From: an uncultured Pelagibacteraceae bacterium
GTDB lineage: Bacteria > Pseudomonadota > Alphaproteobacteria > Pelagibacterales > Pelagibacteraceae
Reading direction: 5' to 3'
Assembly: GCA_902586125.1 (NCBI GenBank)
Contig: CACIGI010000009.1
Coordinates: 1-53,098 of the forward strand
Length of the DNA: 53,098 nucleotides
Under the pieces are notes generated by a model. It ran no database searches and had not been told where the DNA came from. It saw only the letters and a list, made by a program, of their open reading frames with translations. Position numbers and translations under genes: made by a program. Shown here piece by piece: positions 38,578 through 47,355 of the stretch. Position 1 is the first letter of the stretch, and each line of letters opens with the position of its first letter.

Positions 38578-39861
38578 TTATTTTCTCCTTATTCTTTTTT
38601 TTACAGATTGAGCATGTCCTGCTAACCCTTCATAATTTGCAAGAGTTATAACTGATGGACCAAGACTTTCAATACCCTTTTTTGATAAGTTTATGTAAGA
38701 AATTCTTTTATAAAATTCATTAACACTTATACCACTCGAATATTTAGCAGAGCCATTAGTTGGCAATATATGATTTGATCCAATGTTGTAATCTGTCATT
38801 GCCATAACAGCATATTTTCCTAAGCATATTGAACCAGAATTTTTAATTTTTGGTATAAAAGATTTATAGTTTTTAACATTTAATTCCAAGTGTTCAGGTG
38901 CAATTTTATTTACGATATTTATTATTTTACTATCTTTAGCTACATACATTAAAATTCCATTTCTCTTTAAACTTTTTTTTGCCACAGACTTTCTTGGAAT
39001 ATTTTTTAATTGTTTTGAAACTTCCATCTGGACTTTACTGATTAGTTTTTTGTCTTTTGAAATCAATATACATTGTGCTTGAGGATCATGTTCTGCTTGG
39101 CCGATTAAATCACTTGCAGCCCATTCAGGATTTGAGAATTTATCACAAACAATAGTTATTTCAGAAGGCCCTGCAGTCATGCCTTCGATTCCAACATCTC
39201 CAAAAACTTCTTTTTTTGCAGCTGCTACATATGAATTCCCAGGTCCAACTATTTTATCAACTCTTTTAATTTTTTTAGTTCCATAAGAAACAGCTGCTAT
39301 AGCAGATGGACCACCAATAGAGTAAATCTCTTTAATTTTACATTTTCTTGCTGCGTATAAAACAGCCGGATTCTGGTTTCCCTTGAAACCTGGGTTTATC
39401 ATTACAATTCTCTTAACTCCCGCAACAATTGCTGGTATAGCATTCATAAGCACACTTGATGGATAAGATATAAGTGAACCAGGAACATAAATTGCCACAG
39501 ACTCTAATGGCAAATATTTATATTCAAGTTTGTTTTTAAATTTATCCGTATAAGAAATATTCTTAAATTTTTGCAAAGAATGAAATTTGAAAATTCGATT
39601 ATAGGCTGTGTCGATCGCTTTTTTGACCTTAGGATTTAAAGACTTTATTAACTTAGAAATTTTTAAAGCACTAGGAACGATTATAGAATTTTGATTAAAT
39701 TTCTTTTCATATTTAATCAATGCTTTATCACCATTTTTTTTTACGTCATTGATAATATTAGTTACAGAGACTTTGTCAGATTTAATGCTTTTTCTCCTCT
39801 TAAAAATTAAATAATCCAAATTTTTATCGAAATTTTTAGTTTTACTATTTAATATTTTCAT
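38578..39861 (-). CDS. hisD: Histidinol dehydrogenase
   Basis: Zinc enzyme performing the last two oxidations of histidine synthesis. The 427-residue product shows [65 protein letters not shown] and [15 protein letters not shown]. Length and motifs are standard. It follows the DUF2948 gene by 2 bases and precedes infA by 2 bases, so murA-DUF2948-hisD-infA-tRNA-Phe probably form one transcript. The remaining his genes apart from hisG, hisZ and hisS are not in the window. Confidence 0.96.
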   Translation of the reverse strand: MKILNSKTKNFDKNLDYLIFKRRKSIKSDKVSVTNIINDVKKNGDKALIKYEKKFNQNSIIVPSALKISKLIKSLNPKVKKAIDTAYNRIFKFHSLQKFKNISYTDKFKNKLEYKYLPLESVAIYVPGSLISYPSSVLMNAIPAIVAGVKRIVMINPGFKGNQNPAVLYAARKCKIKEIYSIGGPSAIAAVSYGTKKIKRVDKIVGPGNSYVAAAKKEVFGDVGIEGMTAGPSEITIVCDKFSNPEWAASDLIGQAEHDPQAQCILISKDKKLISKVQMEVSKQLKNIPRKSVAKKSLKRNGILMYVAKDSKIINIVNKIAPEHLELNVKNYKSFIPKIKNSGSICLGKYAVMAMTDYNIGSNHILPTNGSAKYSSGISVNEFYKRISYINLSKKGIESLGPSVITLANYEGLAGHAQSVKKRIRRK

Positions 39862-39863
39862 AA

Positions 39864-40256
39864 TTATTTAATTTCGTTTTGATCCTCAAGCCTCGCCTCA
39901 ATAGTTTCTGTTGTTAAAGCTATGTGGGCATTATTATTAAAAATAAGATTTATTTCATAATCATCATTATTTTTCAAATAATCAATTCCAATTAATTCTA
40001 AAACTAAATCTTTGTTTGATTGACTGATATTTTTTGATCTTACTTTATCAACAAAATCAAATCGACAGATACTATTGATTTTCTTACCCTCTTGATCGGT
40101 TTCGATTTTAGTTCTTTCAATTGATAACAAAAAAACCTTATTAGATGCCAGATACTTTATATCTGTCACTTTAACTTTTGCGCCAGAACTACAAGCAGAA
40201 ATCATTTGTAGCCCCTCTTGATCATTCGCAATTATTTTTGTTAAATATTTACTCAT
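39864..40256 (-). CDS. DUF2948 family protein
   Basis: 130-residue cytoplasmic protein of unknown function. The beginning (IIANDQEGLQMISACSSGAKVKVTDIKYL) and the middle FLLSIERTK and ICRFDFVDKVRSKNI fit the alphaproteobacterial family that almost always lies between murA and hisD, which is exactly the case here. No membrane helix or metal motif is seen. It overlaps the murA stop by one base (TAATG type) and is followed by hisD after 2 bases. Family assignment relies partly on this position. Confidence 0.75.
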   Translation of the reverse strand: MSKYLTKIIANDQEGLQMISACSSGAKVKVTDIKYLASNKVFLLSIERTKIETDQEGKKINSICRFDFVDKVRSKNISQSNKDLVLELIGIDYLKNNDDYEINLIFNNNAHIALTTETIEARLEDQNEIK

Positions 40257-41515
40257 TATTTTAATCTTTTAATTTTAACACCAATTTTTTGTAATTTATT
40301 TTCAATATTTTCATATCCTCTCTCTAAGTGATAGACTCTTCCAACAATACTTTTACCATTCGCCACTATTGCGGCTAATACTAAAGCAACACTGGCTCTT
40401 AAGTCACTAGACATTAATTCAGCACCAATAAATTTGGTATTGCCCTCAATCAACGCTTTATTATTTTGAATGTTTATTTTAGCACCTAGTCTTTGCAACT
40501 CAGCAACATGCATAAATCTATTCTCAAAAATACTTTCAGTTATAGAACTTTTCCCAATGCTCTTGCACATTAGAACCATTAATTGAGCTTGAAGATCTGT
40601 TGGAATGCCTGGAAACTCTTTAGTTTTTATATTTTTAATAGGTTTGATTTTGTCAGGTCCTTTTATAAAAATTTTGTTACCCAAAGTTTTGATCTTTGCC
40701 CCAACTTTTTTTAATAGCTCTATTTCGGTATTAATTATATTTGGGTCTAAATTTTTAATTTGTAAATTACCTTTAGTAAGCGTTGCCGCTACACAAAAAG
40801 TTCCCGCCTCTATTCTATCAGCCATAACTGTGTGACTTGTTTGATTGAGAGAATTAACTCCTATGATAGTGCAAGTTCTTCCAGACCATTTTATATTTGC
40901 ACCTGCTTGACTTAAGAATTTTGTTAAATCTTTAATTTCAGGTTCCACGGCACAATTTTTTAAAATTGTTTTGCCTCTAGCTAAACATGCAGCTATTATA
41001 GAATTTTCTGTAGCGCCTACACTAATTTTAGGAAAATTTATTTTTTTGCCTTTAAGTCTTCCATTTGATTTTGCTAAAATATAACCATCTCGTATTTTAT
41101 ATTCCATTCCCAACTTCTTTAATGCACTAAGGTGATAATTTACAGGTCTCGCACCTATAAGACATCCACCAGGCAAAGATGTTTTAGATTTATGAAATTT
41201 AGAAATTAATGGACCCAACACTAATATTGAACCTCTCATTGTTTTTACAAGTGAATAACTTGCAAAAGTTTTCATATTTTTTTTATTAATAATTTTTGCA
41301 GTTTTTCTGTCTTTAGATAAAATTATTTTTGATCCAAGAGATTTTAATAAATTAAGCATAGTATCTATATCTCTTACTCTAGGTAAATTTTTAACAATTA
41401 CTGGTTTGTCAAATAATAAAGTTGCTGCAAGAATTGGTAGAGATGCATTTTTAGAACCCGATATCGAGACTTTACCCTTGATTTTACAAGGACCATTGAT
41501 CAGAAATTTATCCAT
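40256..41515 (-). CDS. murA: UDP-N-acetylglucosamine 1-carboxyvinyltransferase
   Basis: First committed step of peptidoglycan synthesis. The 419-residue protein has ISGSKNASLPILAATLL at about 18-34 with the Lys-Asn pair, the catalytic loop PGGCLIGARPV with Cys118 (the fosfomycin target in cysteine-type enzymes), EPEIKDL, DRIEAGTFCVAA, GIPTDLQAQLM, ENRFMHVAEL and SSDLRASVALVLAA, and ends with HLERGYENIENKL. It is 3 bases downstream of dcd and is the second gene of its run. Confidence 0.96.
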   Translation of the reverse strand: MDKFLINGPCKIKGKVSISGSKNASLPILAATLLFDKPVIVKNLPRVRDIDTMLNLLKSLGSKIILSKDRKTAKIINKKNMKTFASYSLVKTMRGSILVLGPLISKFHKSKTSLPGGCLIGARPVNYHLSALKKLGMEYKIRDGYILAKSNGRLKGKKINFPKISVGATENSIIAACLARGKTILKNCAVEPEIKDLTKFLSQAGANIKWSGRTCTIIGVNSLNQTSHTVMADRIEAGTFCVAATLTKGNLQIKNLDPNIINTEIELLKKVGAKIKTLGNKIFIKGPDKIKPIKNIKTKEFPGIPTDLQAQLMVLMCKSIGKSSITESIFENRFMHVAELQRLGAKINIQNNKALIEGNTKFIGAELMSSDLRASVALVLAAIVANGKSIVGRVYHLERGYENIENKLQKIGVKIKRLK

Positions 41516-41518
41516 AAA

Positions 41519-42079
41519 TTACTTTTTTATTTTAGCAACCTGTATGGTGGTTTGTCCCTGATATTTACCGTTTTTTGATTTGTATGTCGTTTCTGGCTGG
41601 GTATCTGATTTAAAAAATAAAAATTGAGCAATACCCTCGTTTGAATAAATCTTTGCAGGATTAGGAGTTGTGTTGCTTAATTCGATAACAATATTACCTT
41701 CAAATTCATTTTCAATTGGCGTTACATTACAAATAATTCCTGTTCTCGCATAAGTACTTTTTCCAACACAAATACAAAGGACATCCTTTGGAATTCTAAA
41801 ATATTCAATGGTTTTTGCCAAAACAAATGAATTTGGTGGAATTATACAGTATGGCCCCTTTCGCTCAATAAAGTTTTCATCAGAAAAGTTTTTTGGATCC
41901 ACTAGCGAACTATTAACATTTGTAAATATTCTATACTCATCAGAAATTCTGACATCGTACCCCATGCTACTTAGTCCATATGATATTTTCCCCTCAGAGA
42001 CTTGATGATCTAAAAATGGTTCGATCATCTTGTGCTCTTTACACATTTTTTTTATCCAAGAGTCTGGTTGAATGGACAT
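41519..42079 (-). CDS. dcd: dCTP deaminase
   Basis: Deaminates dCTP to dUTP for thymidylate synthesis. The 186-residue protein has [10 protein letters not shown] at the start, [14 protein letters not shown], the active-site [27 protein letters not shown] with the catalytic Glu, and the C-terminal [12 protein letters not shown] that folds over nucleotide. The length fits the monofunctional deaminase rather than the bifunctional deaminase-diphosphatase. Its ATG shares a base with the stop of an upstream 33-residue gene (TAATG). Confidence 0.94.
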   Translation of the reverse strand: MSIQPDSWIKKMCKEHKMIEPFLDHQVSEGKISYGLSSMGYDVRISDEYRIFTNVNSSLVDPKNFSDENFIERKGPYCIIPPNSFVLAKTIEYFRIPKDVLCICVGKSTYARTGIICNVTPIENEFEGNIVIELSNTTPNPAKIYSNEGIAQFLFFKSDTQPETTYKSKNGKYQGQTTIQVAKIKK

Positions 42080-42180
42080 TATTTTGTTTTCTTTTTATTT
42101 TTTTTTTGAAAAATTTTTCTCTTTTTTAAATTTTTCCTAAGCGCAATGCTCATGCGCTCATTTTTATTTTTAGTAATCAT
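42079..42180 (-). CDS. Small basic 33-residue protein linked to dcd
   Basis: From the ATG at 42178-42180 to the TAA at 42079-42081 there are 33 codons. The start overlaps the upstream 66-residue gene's stop as ATGA, and the stop overlaps the dcd ATG as TAATG, so both ends are locked to neighbours. The product is very basic and contains [15 protein letters not shown], resembling the short ALRxNLxRRK proteins encoded in many alphaproteobacteria. Function unknown. A hairpin that looks like a plus-strand terminator is actually within this coding sequence. Confidence 0.72.
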   Translation of the reverse strand: MITKNKNERMSIALRKNLKKRKIFQKKNKKKTK

Positions 42181-42377
42181 TCTTTATTTGGATTGGTAAG
42201 GAAATCTAAAGTTATTGGTTTAGATGCATCTAAAGCTTTATCCTTATTATCATCTTTTTTAGGGCCTTCTTTTGCTAATCTTTTTGCTTTTTTTTCAGCA
42301 AGTTTTCTTTCCCGTTTCGCTTGCTTTTCCATGAGCTTGGCACTTTTGGTTGATTTATAATCGTAATGAATACCCAT
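42177..42377 (-). CDS. Hypothetical Lys/Ala-rich 66-residue protein
   Basis: Unrecognised small protein. The N-terminal half is a predicted charged helix with repeated Lys, Ala and Glu (about residues 11-37). The second half is an acidic-basic linker ending in a conserved-looking [13 protein letters not shown]. An AAGGAA Shine-Dalgarno sequence 6 bases before the ATG supports the start. It overlaps the 33-residue gene by ATGA and so probably heads the transcript that continues through dcd, murA, DUF2948, hisD and infA. It could bind nucleic acid, but that is only a guess from charge. Confidence 0.65.
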   Translation of the reverse strand: MGIHYDYKSTKSAKLMEKQAKRERKLAEKKAKRLAKEGPKKDDNKDKALDASKPITLDFLTNPNKE

Positions 42378-42477
42378 AAAATTTCCTTGGTAAGATATAA
42401 ATCATATTAATCAAAAAATTAAGGCAATAATTTGGAAAAAATGCTCTATTATCAATAAAAGTAGAATTGATCCAAAT

Positions 42478-42551
42478 GCTCCTATAGTTAAATGGCATAA
42501 CGTGTCCATGGTAAGGATAAATTCCAAGTTCGATTCTTGGTGGGAGCACCA
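42478..42551 (+). tRNA. tRNA-Thr (GGT)
   Basis: Plus-strand cloverleaf of 74 nt: acceptor GCTCCTA/TGGGAGC, D stem GTTA-type with AAATGGCAT loop, anticodon arm TGTCC-ATGGTAA-GGATA giving anticodon GGT, T arm CCAAG-TTCGATT-CTTGG with a standard T loop, discriminator A and encoded CCA. The final base of CCA (42551) directly abuts the stop codon of the convergent TVP38-family gene at 42552, with no spacer. Confidence 0.95.
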
Positions 42552-43274
42552 CTAATTTTTATAAAAAGACTTTCTAAGAAAAATTGTAATCAAGACTAAA
42601 CTAAAAAAGGCTAAAATCGGAATATATATTTCAGGTGAAAAAATTATATCTGTAATTTTAGGAATTTGTGAATTTTGTTCTATTACTTTTTCCAGACCAC
42701 TGCCTAAAGAAACAGCTAAAAAAATTTGAGGTATAATTCCTATTAATGATGCGAAAAAAAAATTTTTTACCCTAACATCAAAAATTGTAGGCAAAATGCA
42801 GCTAAGTTGCCAAGGTATTCCTCCAATAAATCTATATACTAATAGATAATAAAATTCAGACTTTTTAAATTTTCTCTCTAGATTTTGATATCTATTTAAA
42901 AATTTATCTCTAATTAAATCTTTTAAAAAATAGTTTCCAAAAATATATAGAAATGTTGCACCAACACTCATACCTATGACCACAATTATAGTACCCAGCC
43001 ATTTGCCAAAAATAAATCCTCCTAGTAATGCAATTGGAGAACCAAAACCTAAAAATGGGAAAACCCATAATATTGTGAAAATTAAAAAAATTATGGATAT
43101 TAAAAACAAATTAGAATTTTTTAATTTTAGAAAATACAATCTGTTTTCTTTAATGAAGTCATAAGAAGTAATTTCTTGGATACTAAATTTTGAAAAAAAC
43201 AATAACACAAATATAGTAAGTAAAACTAAGTATGATAAACCTATAATTATTTTAGTTTTCTTAGCTTTTTCCAT
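42552..43274 (-). CDS. TVP38/TMEM64 (VTT/DedA-like) family membrane protein
   Basis: Inner-membrane protein of 240 residues with about six hydrophobic segments (near residues 9-25, 55-75, 80-105, 150-165, 175-195 and 215-233). The VTT-type core appears as FPFLGFGSPIALLGGFIFGKWLGTI and the late YRFIGGIPWQLSCILPTIFDVRVKNFF. Relatives are linked to lipid scrambling or membrane homeostasis, but no specific substrate can be read here. It is divergent from rpmH across 91 bases and ends at the tRNA-Thr. Confidence 0.85.
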   Translation of the reverse strand: MEKAKKTKIIIGLSYLVLLTIFVLLFFSKFSIQEITSYDFIKENRLYFLKLKNSNLFLISIIFLIFTILWVFPFLGFGSPIALLGGFIFGKWLGTIIVVIGMSVGATFLYIFGNYFLKDLIRDKFLNRYQNLERKFKKSEFYYLLVYRFIGGIPWQLSCILPTIFDVRVKNFFFASLIGIIPQIFLAVSLGSGLEKVIEQNSQIPKITDIIFSPEIYIPILAFFSLVLITIFLRKSFYKN

Positions 43275-43304
43275 AATGGATCATGGTATTTATAAATCTT
43301 CTAT

Positions 43305-43333
43305 TTGCTATTTATATATTTAATTATTATAAA
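43305..43333 (+). promoter_or_regulatory. Promoter of the rpmH-rnpA-yidD-yidC operon
   Basis: TTGCTA at 43305-43310 and TATAAA at 43328-43333 are separated by exactly 17 bases. Start of transcription would be near 43340, leaving a leader of about 26 bases before the rpmH ATG. No other good hexamer pair is visible in the gap. Confidence 0.55.
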
Positions 43334-43365
43334 GGGCGAAATTTTATATAAATTTAACCGCTTTT

Positions 43366-43527
43366 ATGAAAAGAACATATCAACCATCTAGGAAAAAAAG
43401 AAGTCGAACCCATGGTTTTAGATCAAAAATGAAAACTAAGGGAGGCAGAAAACTTTTAAAAAGAAGAAGAGCTAGAGGAAGAAAAAATTTAACAGTATCC
43501 TCAACTGTTAAAAGAAGAAGAAAATAA
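43366..43527 (+). CDS. rpmH: 50S ribosomal protein L34
   Basis: 53-residue ribosomal protein. The start [20 protein letters not shown] and the middle [16 protein letters not shown] are typical for L34 across bacteria. The tail is extended by several residues ([13 protein letters not shown]) relative to the 44-46 residue E. coli protein, as in other alphaproteobacteria or close to it. Followed 10 bases later by rnpA, the near-universal bacterial arrangement. Confidence 0.96.
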   Translation: MKRTYQPSRKKRSRTHGFRSKMKTKGGRKLLKRRRARGRKNLTVSSTVKRRRK

Positions 43528-43537
43528 AGCCAACTCA

Positions 43538-43879
43538 ATGAAAAGCAAAATTGTTGCTCTTTCAAAGAATGAAGACTTTAAAACTTTGCTCAAAAAGAAA
43601 AAAGTATCAAACAGATATGTAACAATTTTTTTTGGTAATATTAATAAAAAAAATAATCAGAAACTTAATATTTCTTTTGTAACTAAGAAGAAGATAGGAA
43701 ATGCTGTAAAGAGAAACAAGATAAAGAGGAGACTAAGGAATATTATGAATGATGCTGTTAAAGAAATATCTCTAAAATATCACTATTCATATCTTGTTAT
43801 TGCTAAGTCAACTATGCTAAATAATGAATTTAAAATTATAAAAGAGACCTTATTTCAGGATTTTAAAAAAATTAAATAA
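43538..43879 (+). CDS. rnpA: Ribonuclease P protein component
   Basis: Protein cofactor that helps the RNase P RNA remove tRNA 5' leaders. The 113-residue product shows a central basic block typical of the family ([21 protein letters not shown] at about 47-67), flanked by beta strands ([15 protein letters not shown]) and a final helix ([15 protein letters not shown]). Position after rpmH and overlap by one base with yidD (TAATG) support the call. Confidence 0.93.
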   Translation: MKSKIVALSKNEDFKTLLKKKKVSNRYVTIFFGNINKKNNQKLNISFVTKKKIGNAVKRNKIKRRLRNIMNDAVKEISLKYHYSYLVIAKSTMLNNEFKIIKETLFQDFKKIK

Positions 43880-44118
43880 TGAACATTTTTACAATTATAT
43901 TTATAAAATTAATTCAGGCTTACAAATACCTAATAAGTCCATTACTAGGTAACTCTTGTAGGTACTTTCCATCTTGTTCCGATTATAGCATTGGGGCATT
44001 AAAAACTTATGGTTTTTTTAAGGGTGGATATTTAAGTTTAAAAAGGATTCTTTCATGCCACCCTTTTAAAGAAGGTGGAATTGATCCTGTAAAAAAAGAA
44101 ATAAAAGTTAAAAAATAA
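43879..44118 (+). CDS. yidD: Membrane protein insertion efficiency factor YidD
   Basis: Small amphipathic protein that sits at the inner face of the membrane and assists YidC-dependent insertion. The 79-residue product carries the family signature [19 protein letters not shown] with its conserved cysteines, [15 protein letters not shown], and ends GGIDPVKKE. Both ends overlap neighbours by a single base (TAATG), rnpA upstream and yidC downstream. Confidence 0.95.
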   Translation: MNIFTIIFIKLIQAYKYLISPLLGNSCRYFPSCSDYSIGALKTYGFFKGGYLSLKRILSCHPFKEGGIDPVKKEIKVKK

Positions 44119-45797
44119 TGGACTCTAAAAATACAATAGCAGCTATAGCTTTATCATCTGCTGTAATTGTTTTATGGGCATTATTCTTTGTTCCAGAAAA
44201 ATCAACAATGGATCAAAATATTGTTGAAAAAGAAAAAATTGAACAAAGCGGTGATGCACCAAGTTTAGAGCAAAAGGAAACGCAAATTACAATTTCACGA
44301 GATGATGCATTAAAACAAAGTGAAAGAATTCAATTTGAAAATGAAAATATTATAGGTTCAATATCATTAAAAGGTGCATCAATAGATGATTTAACTTTTA
44401 AGAATTATAAATTAACCCTTGATAATGAAGAGAGAGTAACTTTATTAGGACCTCGAAATATTAAAGAAGGATATCTAATAGATAGTGGTTTTGTTACTTC
44501 TGATAAAAATGTTGATGTTCCTAACTCAGATACAATTTGGTCAATAGAAGGTAACAACAAACTCACAGATGGGTCTCCAATAAAACTATCATGGTTCAAC
44601 GAACAGGGCCTAAAATTTGAAAAAATAATATCGTTAGATGATAAATATCTTTTTACAGTTAAACAAAAAATAATTAATGAGAGTAATAATAAATATGATT
44701 TTTACTCATATGGACAAATAATTAGAAATGAAATTCCGGAAATAATTGACTTTTTAATTCTTCATGAAGGACTCATTGCAACTTTAGATGATGAGTTAAT
44801 AGAGGAGGATTATGATGATATTCAAGAAAAGAAGTTTACTAAAGTAGCTAATAAAGGGTGGTTAGGTATAAGTGATAAATATTGGATTACTTCCTTAATA
44901 CCACCAAAAGATAAAGAGTTTAAAACAACATTCGACTATAAAAATAAATTTAGAGCAAATTTTATTTCTACAGATCCTTTGGCATTAAATGAAAAAAGTT
45001 CAATTGAAGAAGAATTACAAATTATCGTTGCTGCAAAAAGAGTGGATGTAATAGACGGATATGCTGAAAAACTCAACATAGATAAATTTGATTTAGTTAT
45101 TGATTGGGGATTTTTATACTTCATAACCAAACCTCTATTTTATGGAATTGATTATTTCTTTAAACTACTTGGAAACTATGGTTTGGCAATTATAGCTATC
45201 ACTATTTGTATTCGTTTAGTTTTTTTCCCATTAGCTAATTTCTCATTTAAAAGCATGGCAAAAATGAAAGTTCTTCAACCAGAAATGGTTCGTTTAAAAG
45301 AGCTGCACAAAAATGATAAAATGAAACTTCAACAAGAAATGATGGCTCTTTACAAAAAGGAAAAAGTAAACCCTATGTCAGGTTGTTTGCCAATTCTTGT
45401 TCAAATACCTGTATTTTTTGCATTATATAAAGTTTTGTTTGTCACTATTGAAATGAGACAAATGCCATTCTATGGATGGATTCATGATTTAAGTGAGAGA
45501 GATCCTACAAGTATATTTAATATTTTTGGTTTATTACCCTACGACGTACCAAGTTTCTTGGTTATTGGAGCTTGGCCAGTAGCAATGGGAGTTTCAATGT
45601 GGGTGCAACAAAAACTAAATCCCGCACCTACTGATCCAATGCAGGCTAAAATTTTTGCTTTCTTCCCGCTTTTCTTAACTGTAATACTCGCACCATTTCC
45701 AAGTGGGCTAGTTATTTACTGGACCGTTAATAATATTTTAACAATGGCTCAGCAATTATTTATTATGAGAAGAACAACAGTCAAAACGACAACCTAA
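44118..45797 (+). CDS. yidC: Membrane protein insertase YidC
   Basis: Inserts and folds inner-membrane proteins, alone or with Sec. The 559-residue protein has the N-terminal membrane helix (about residues 5-26), a large periplasmic beta domain (about 45-320) and the C-terminal five-helix insertase core: the helix around 340-370, FPLANFSFKSMAKMKVLQPEMVRLKE hairpin, NPMSGCLPILVQIPVFFALYKVL, and FPSGLVIYWTVNNILTMAQQ. In many alphaproteobacteria engB follows; here argB follows directly after 21 bases. Confidence 0.96.
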   Translation: MDSKNTIAAIALSSAVIVLWALFFVPEKSTMDQNIVEKEKIEQSGDAPSLEQKETQITISRDDALKQSERIQFENENIIGSISLKGASIDDLTFKNYKLTLDNEERVTLLGPRNIKEGYLIDSGFVTSDKNVDVPNSDTIWSIEGNNKLTDGSPIKLSWFNEQGLKFEKIISLDDKYLFTVKQKIINESNNKYDFYSYGQIIRNEIPEIIDFLILHEGLIATLDDELIEEDYDDIQEKKFTKVANKGWLGISDKYWITSLIPPKDKEFKTTFDYKNKFRANFISTDPLALNEKSSIEEELQIIVAAKRVDVIDGYAEKLNIDKFDLVIDWGFLYFITKPLFYGIDYFFKLLGNYGLAIIAITICIRLVFFPLANFSFKSMAKMKVLQPEMVRLKELHKNDKMKLQQEMMALYKKEKVNPMSGCLPILVQIPVFFALYKVLFVTIEMRQMPFYGWIHDLSERDPTSIFNIFGLLPYDVPSFLVIGAWPVAMGVSMWVQQKLNPAPTDPMQAKIFAFFPLFLTVILAPFPSGLVIYWTVNNILTMAQQLFIMRRTTVKTTT

Positions 45798-45818
45798 ATT
45801 TTAATTTAAAATAAATTA

Positions 45819-46667
45819 ATGGACTTAAAAAAAATTCTTCCTGAAAATGGGCCCCCAATAAACGAGGTTAATAAATACATAGAAAAATATAAAAATGACT
45901 TGATTGTCATTAAATATGGAGGAAATGTTTTAATTGATAGAAATATCTTTGATAATTTTATTACTGATTTAAGTATCTTAAATAAATTAGGTCTTTCGGT
46001 TATTGTAGTTCATGGTGGAGGTCCAAGGATCAAGAGAGAATTAGATAAATCTAATATTCAATCAAAATTTATAAGAGGGTTAAGAGTCACTGATGAAAAA
46101 ATTATAAGTATTGTTGAATCAGTCTTAATAGATTTTAACAATGATATTGTAAGCTCTTTGAACAAAAAAAATACAAAAGCGGTCTCCATCCACACTAAAA
46201 AAGATAATATTATTGAGGTCGTACCAGAGGCAAAAGAACTAGGTTTTGTTGGTCTACCAAATAAGATTAATAACGATATTTTATTGGATATAATTCGCCA
46301 AAATAAAATACCGATTATTTCACCACTGGGCTTAGATAAGAACAATCAAACACATAATATTAACGGTGATACTGCGGCAATGGCTGTAGCCAAATCTGTC
46401 AAATCAAGGAGATTACTATTGATGACAAATGTTGATGGTGTTTTAAATAAAGAAAAAAAACTTATAAATGAAATATCCTCATCCGAAATATTAGAGATGG
46501 TAAAAGATGAGACAATTACTGAAGGAATGATACCCAAAATAAATGCTTGTCTAGATGCTGTTAATAACGGAGTTACAGCAGCAGGTATAATTAATGGCAC
46601 AAAACAGCATTCTTGTCTATGGGAAATTTTCTCAGACAAGGGATCAGGTACATTAATAAGAAAATGA
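45819..46667 (+). CDS. argB: Acetylglutamate kinase
   Basis: Second step of arginine synthesis. The 282-residue product shows IKYGGNVL, VVHGGGPRIKRELD, NGDTAAMAVAKSVKS, LLLMTNVDGVL, GMIPKINACLDAVNNGV and a C-terminal IINGTKQHSCLWEIFSDKGSGTLI. It belongs to the type often feedback-inhibited by arginine, judged by family only. It joins the HAD phosphatase gene through ATGA. With argJ, argD and argF four arginine genes are dispersed through this window. Confidence 0.95.
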   Translation: MDLKKILPENGPPINEVNKYIEKYKNDLIVIKYGGNVLIDRNIFDNFITDLSILNKLGLSVIVVHGGGPRIKRELDKSNIQSKFIRGLRVTDEKIISIVESVLIDFNNDIVSSLNKKNTKAVSIHTKKDNIIEVVPEAKELGFVGLPNKINNDILLDIIRQNKIPIISPLGLDKNNQTHNINGDTAAMAVAKSVKSRRLLLMTNVDGVLNKEKKLINEISSSEILEMVKDETITEGMIPKINACLDAVNNGVTAAGIINGTKQHSCLWEIFSDKGSGTLIRK

Positions 46668-47353
46668 ACTTAAAAGAAAAAAAATATTTGCTACTTGATC
46701 TTGATGGTGTTTGTTATGGAAAGCATAATAACTATTCTTTAGAGCGTGTATTTGGTCAAGTTTCAAAGAGGATGACTCAATTTATATCTGAAAAACTTAA
46801 AATTGATAAAGATAAAGCTAAAGAATTACAAACAAATTATTTCTATAAATATAATACATCATTAAGAGGATTGATGGTCCATAATGGAATATCACCAGAT
46901 GAATTTTTATCTTACGTCCATGAGATTGATTTATCATTTATGAAAGAAGATAAAATTATGAGAAATGAGCTTAAACAATTAGATATGGAAAAATTTATCT
47001 TCACCAATGGTAGTGCTGAACATGCTGCTAATATTTTAACTCACTTGGGTGTGTATGATTTGTTTGGAAGAGATAAGGTTTTTGATATTAAAGACGCTGG
47101 TTATGTACCTAAACCAGAAGCAGAAACCTTCGACTTAATGGTAAAAAAATTTGGTATAAATCCAAAAGAGACTATTTACATTGAAGATATAGCTAAAAAT
47201 TTAAGTATAGGTCACGAACGAGGTTGTACAACCGTTTGGTTAATTAATGATGAGCATTTTGGAAAAATAGATGCAGACAAAGATTTTATTTCACACAAAA
47301 TTGAAAATCTGTCTTTATTTCTAAAAGAAATAAGGCTATTAAAAAGTAATTAA
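46664..47353 (+). CDS. HAD-superfamily hydrolase, pyrimidine 5'-nucleotidase type
   Basis: Phosphatase related to the yeast SDT1/PHM8 and alphaproteobacterial pyrimidine 5'-nucleotidases. I start at the ATG at 46664, which overlaps the argB stop (ATGA); an earlier in-frame ATG inside argB would add 17 residues lacking similarity. The 229 residues show motif [12 protein letters not shown] with Asp12 and Asp14, motif [11 protein letters not shown], motif III lysine in GYVPKPEAE, and motif [11 protein letters not shown]. The argB-HAD-dapD-dapE order is found in many alphaproteobacteria. Substrate is inferred only from family. Confidence 0.85.
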   Translation: MNLKEKKYLLLDLDGVCYGKHNNYSLERVFGQVSKRMTQFISEKLKIDKDKAKELQTNYFYKYNTSLRGLMVHNGISPDEFLSYVHEIDLSFMKEDKIMRNELKQLDMEKFIFTNGSAEHAANILTHLGVYDLFGRDKVFDIKDAGYVPKPEAETFDLMVKKFGINPKETIYIEDIAKNLSIGHERGCTTVWLINDEHFGKIDADKDFISHKIENLSLFLKEIRLLKSN

Positions 47354-47355
47354 TT

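Noticed and set aside
42140-42175. Hairpin AGCGCA-ATGCTCA-TGCGCT followed by T-rich sequence, like a plus-strand intrinsic terminator
   Set aside because: It lies inside the minus-strand 33-residue gene, and no plus-strand transcript upstream needs terminating.
42355-42552. Minus-strand frame of 65 codons
   Set aside because: It runs across the tRNA-Thr gene and an intergenic gap; a shadow.
46613-46663. Longer HAD hydrolase starting inside argB
   Set aside because: The ATGA overlap at 46664 and the position of motif I favour the shorter form.
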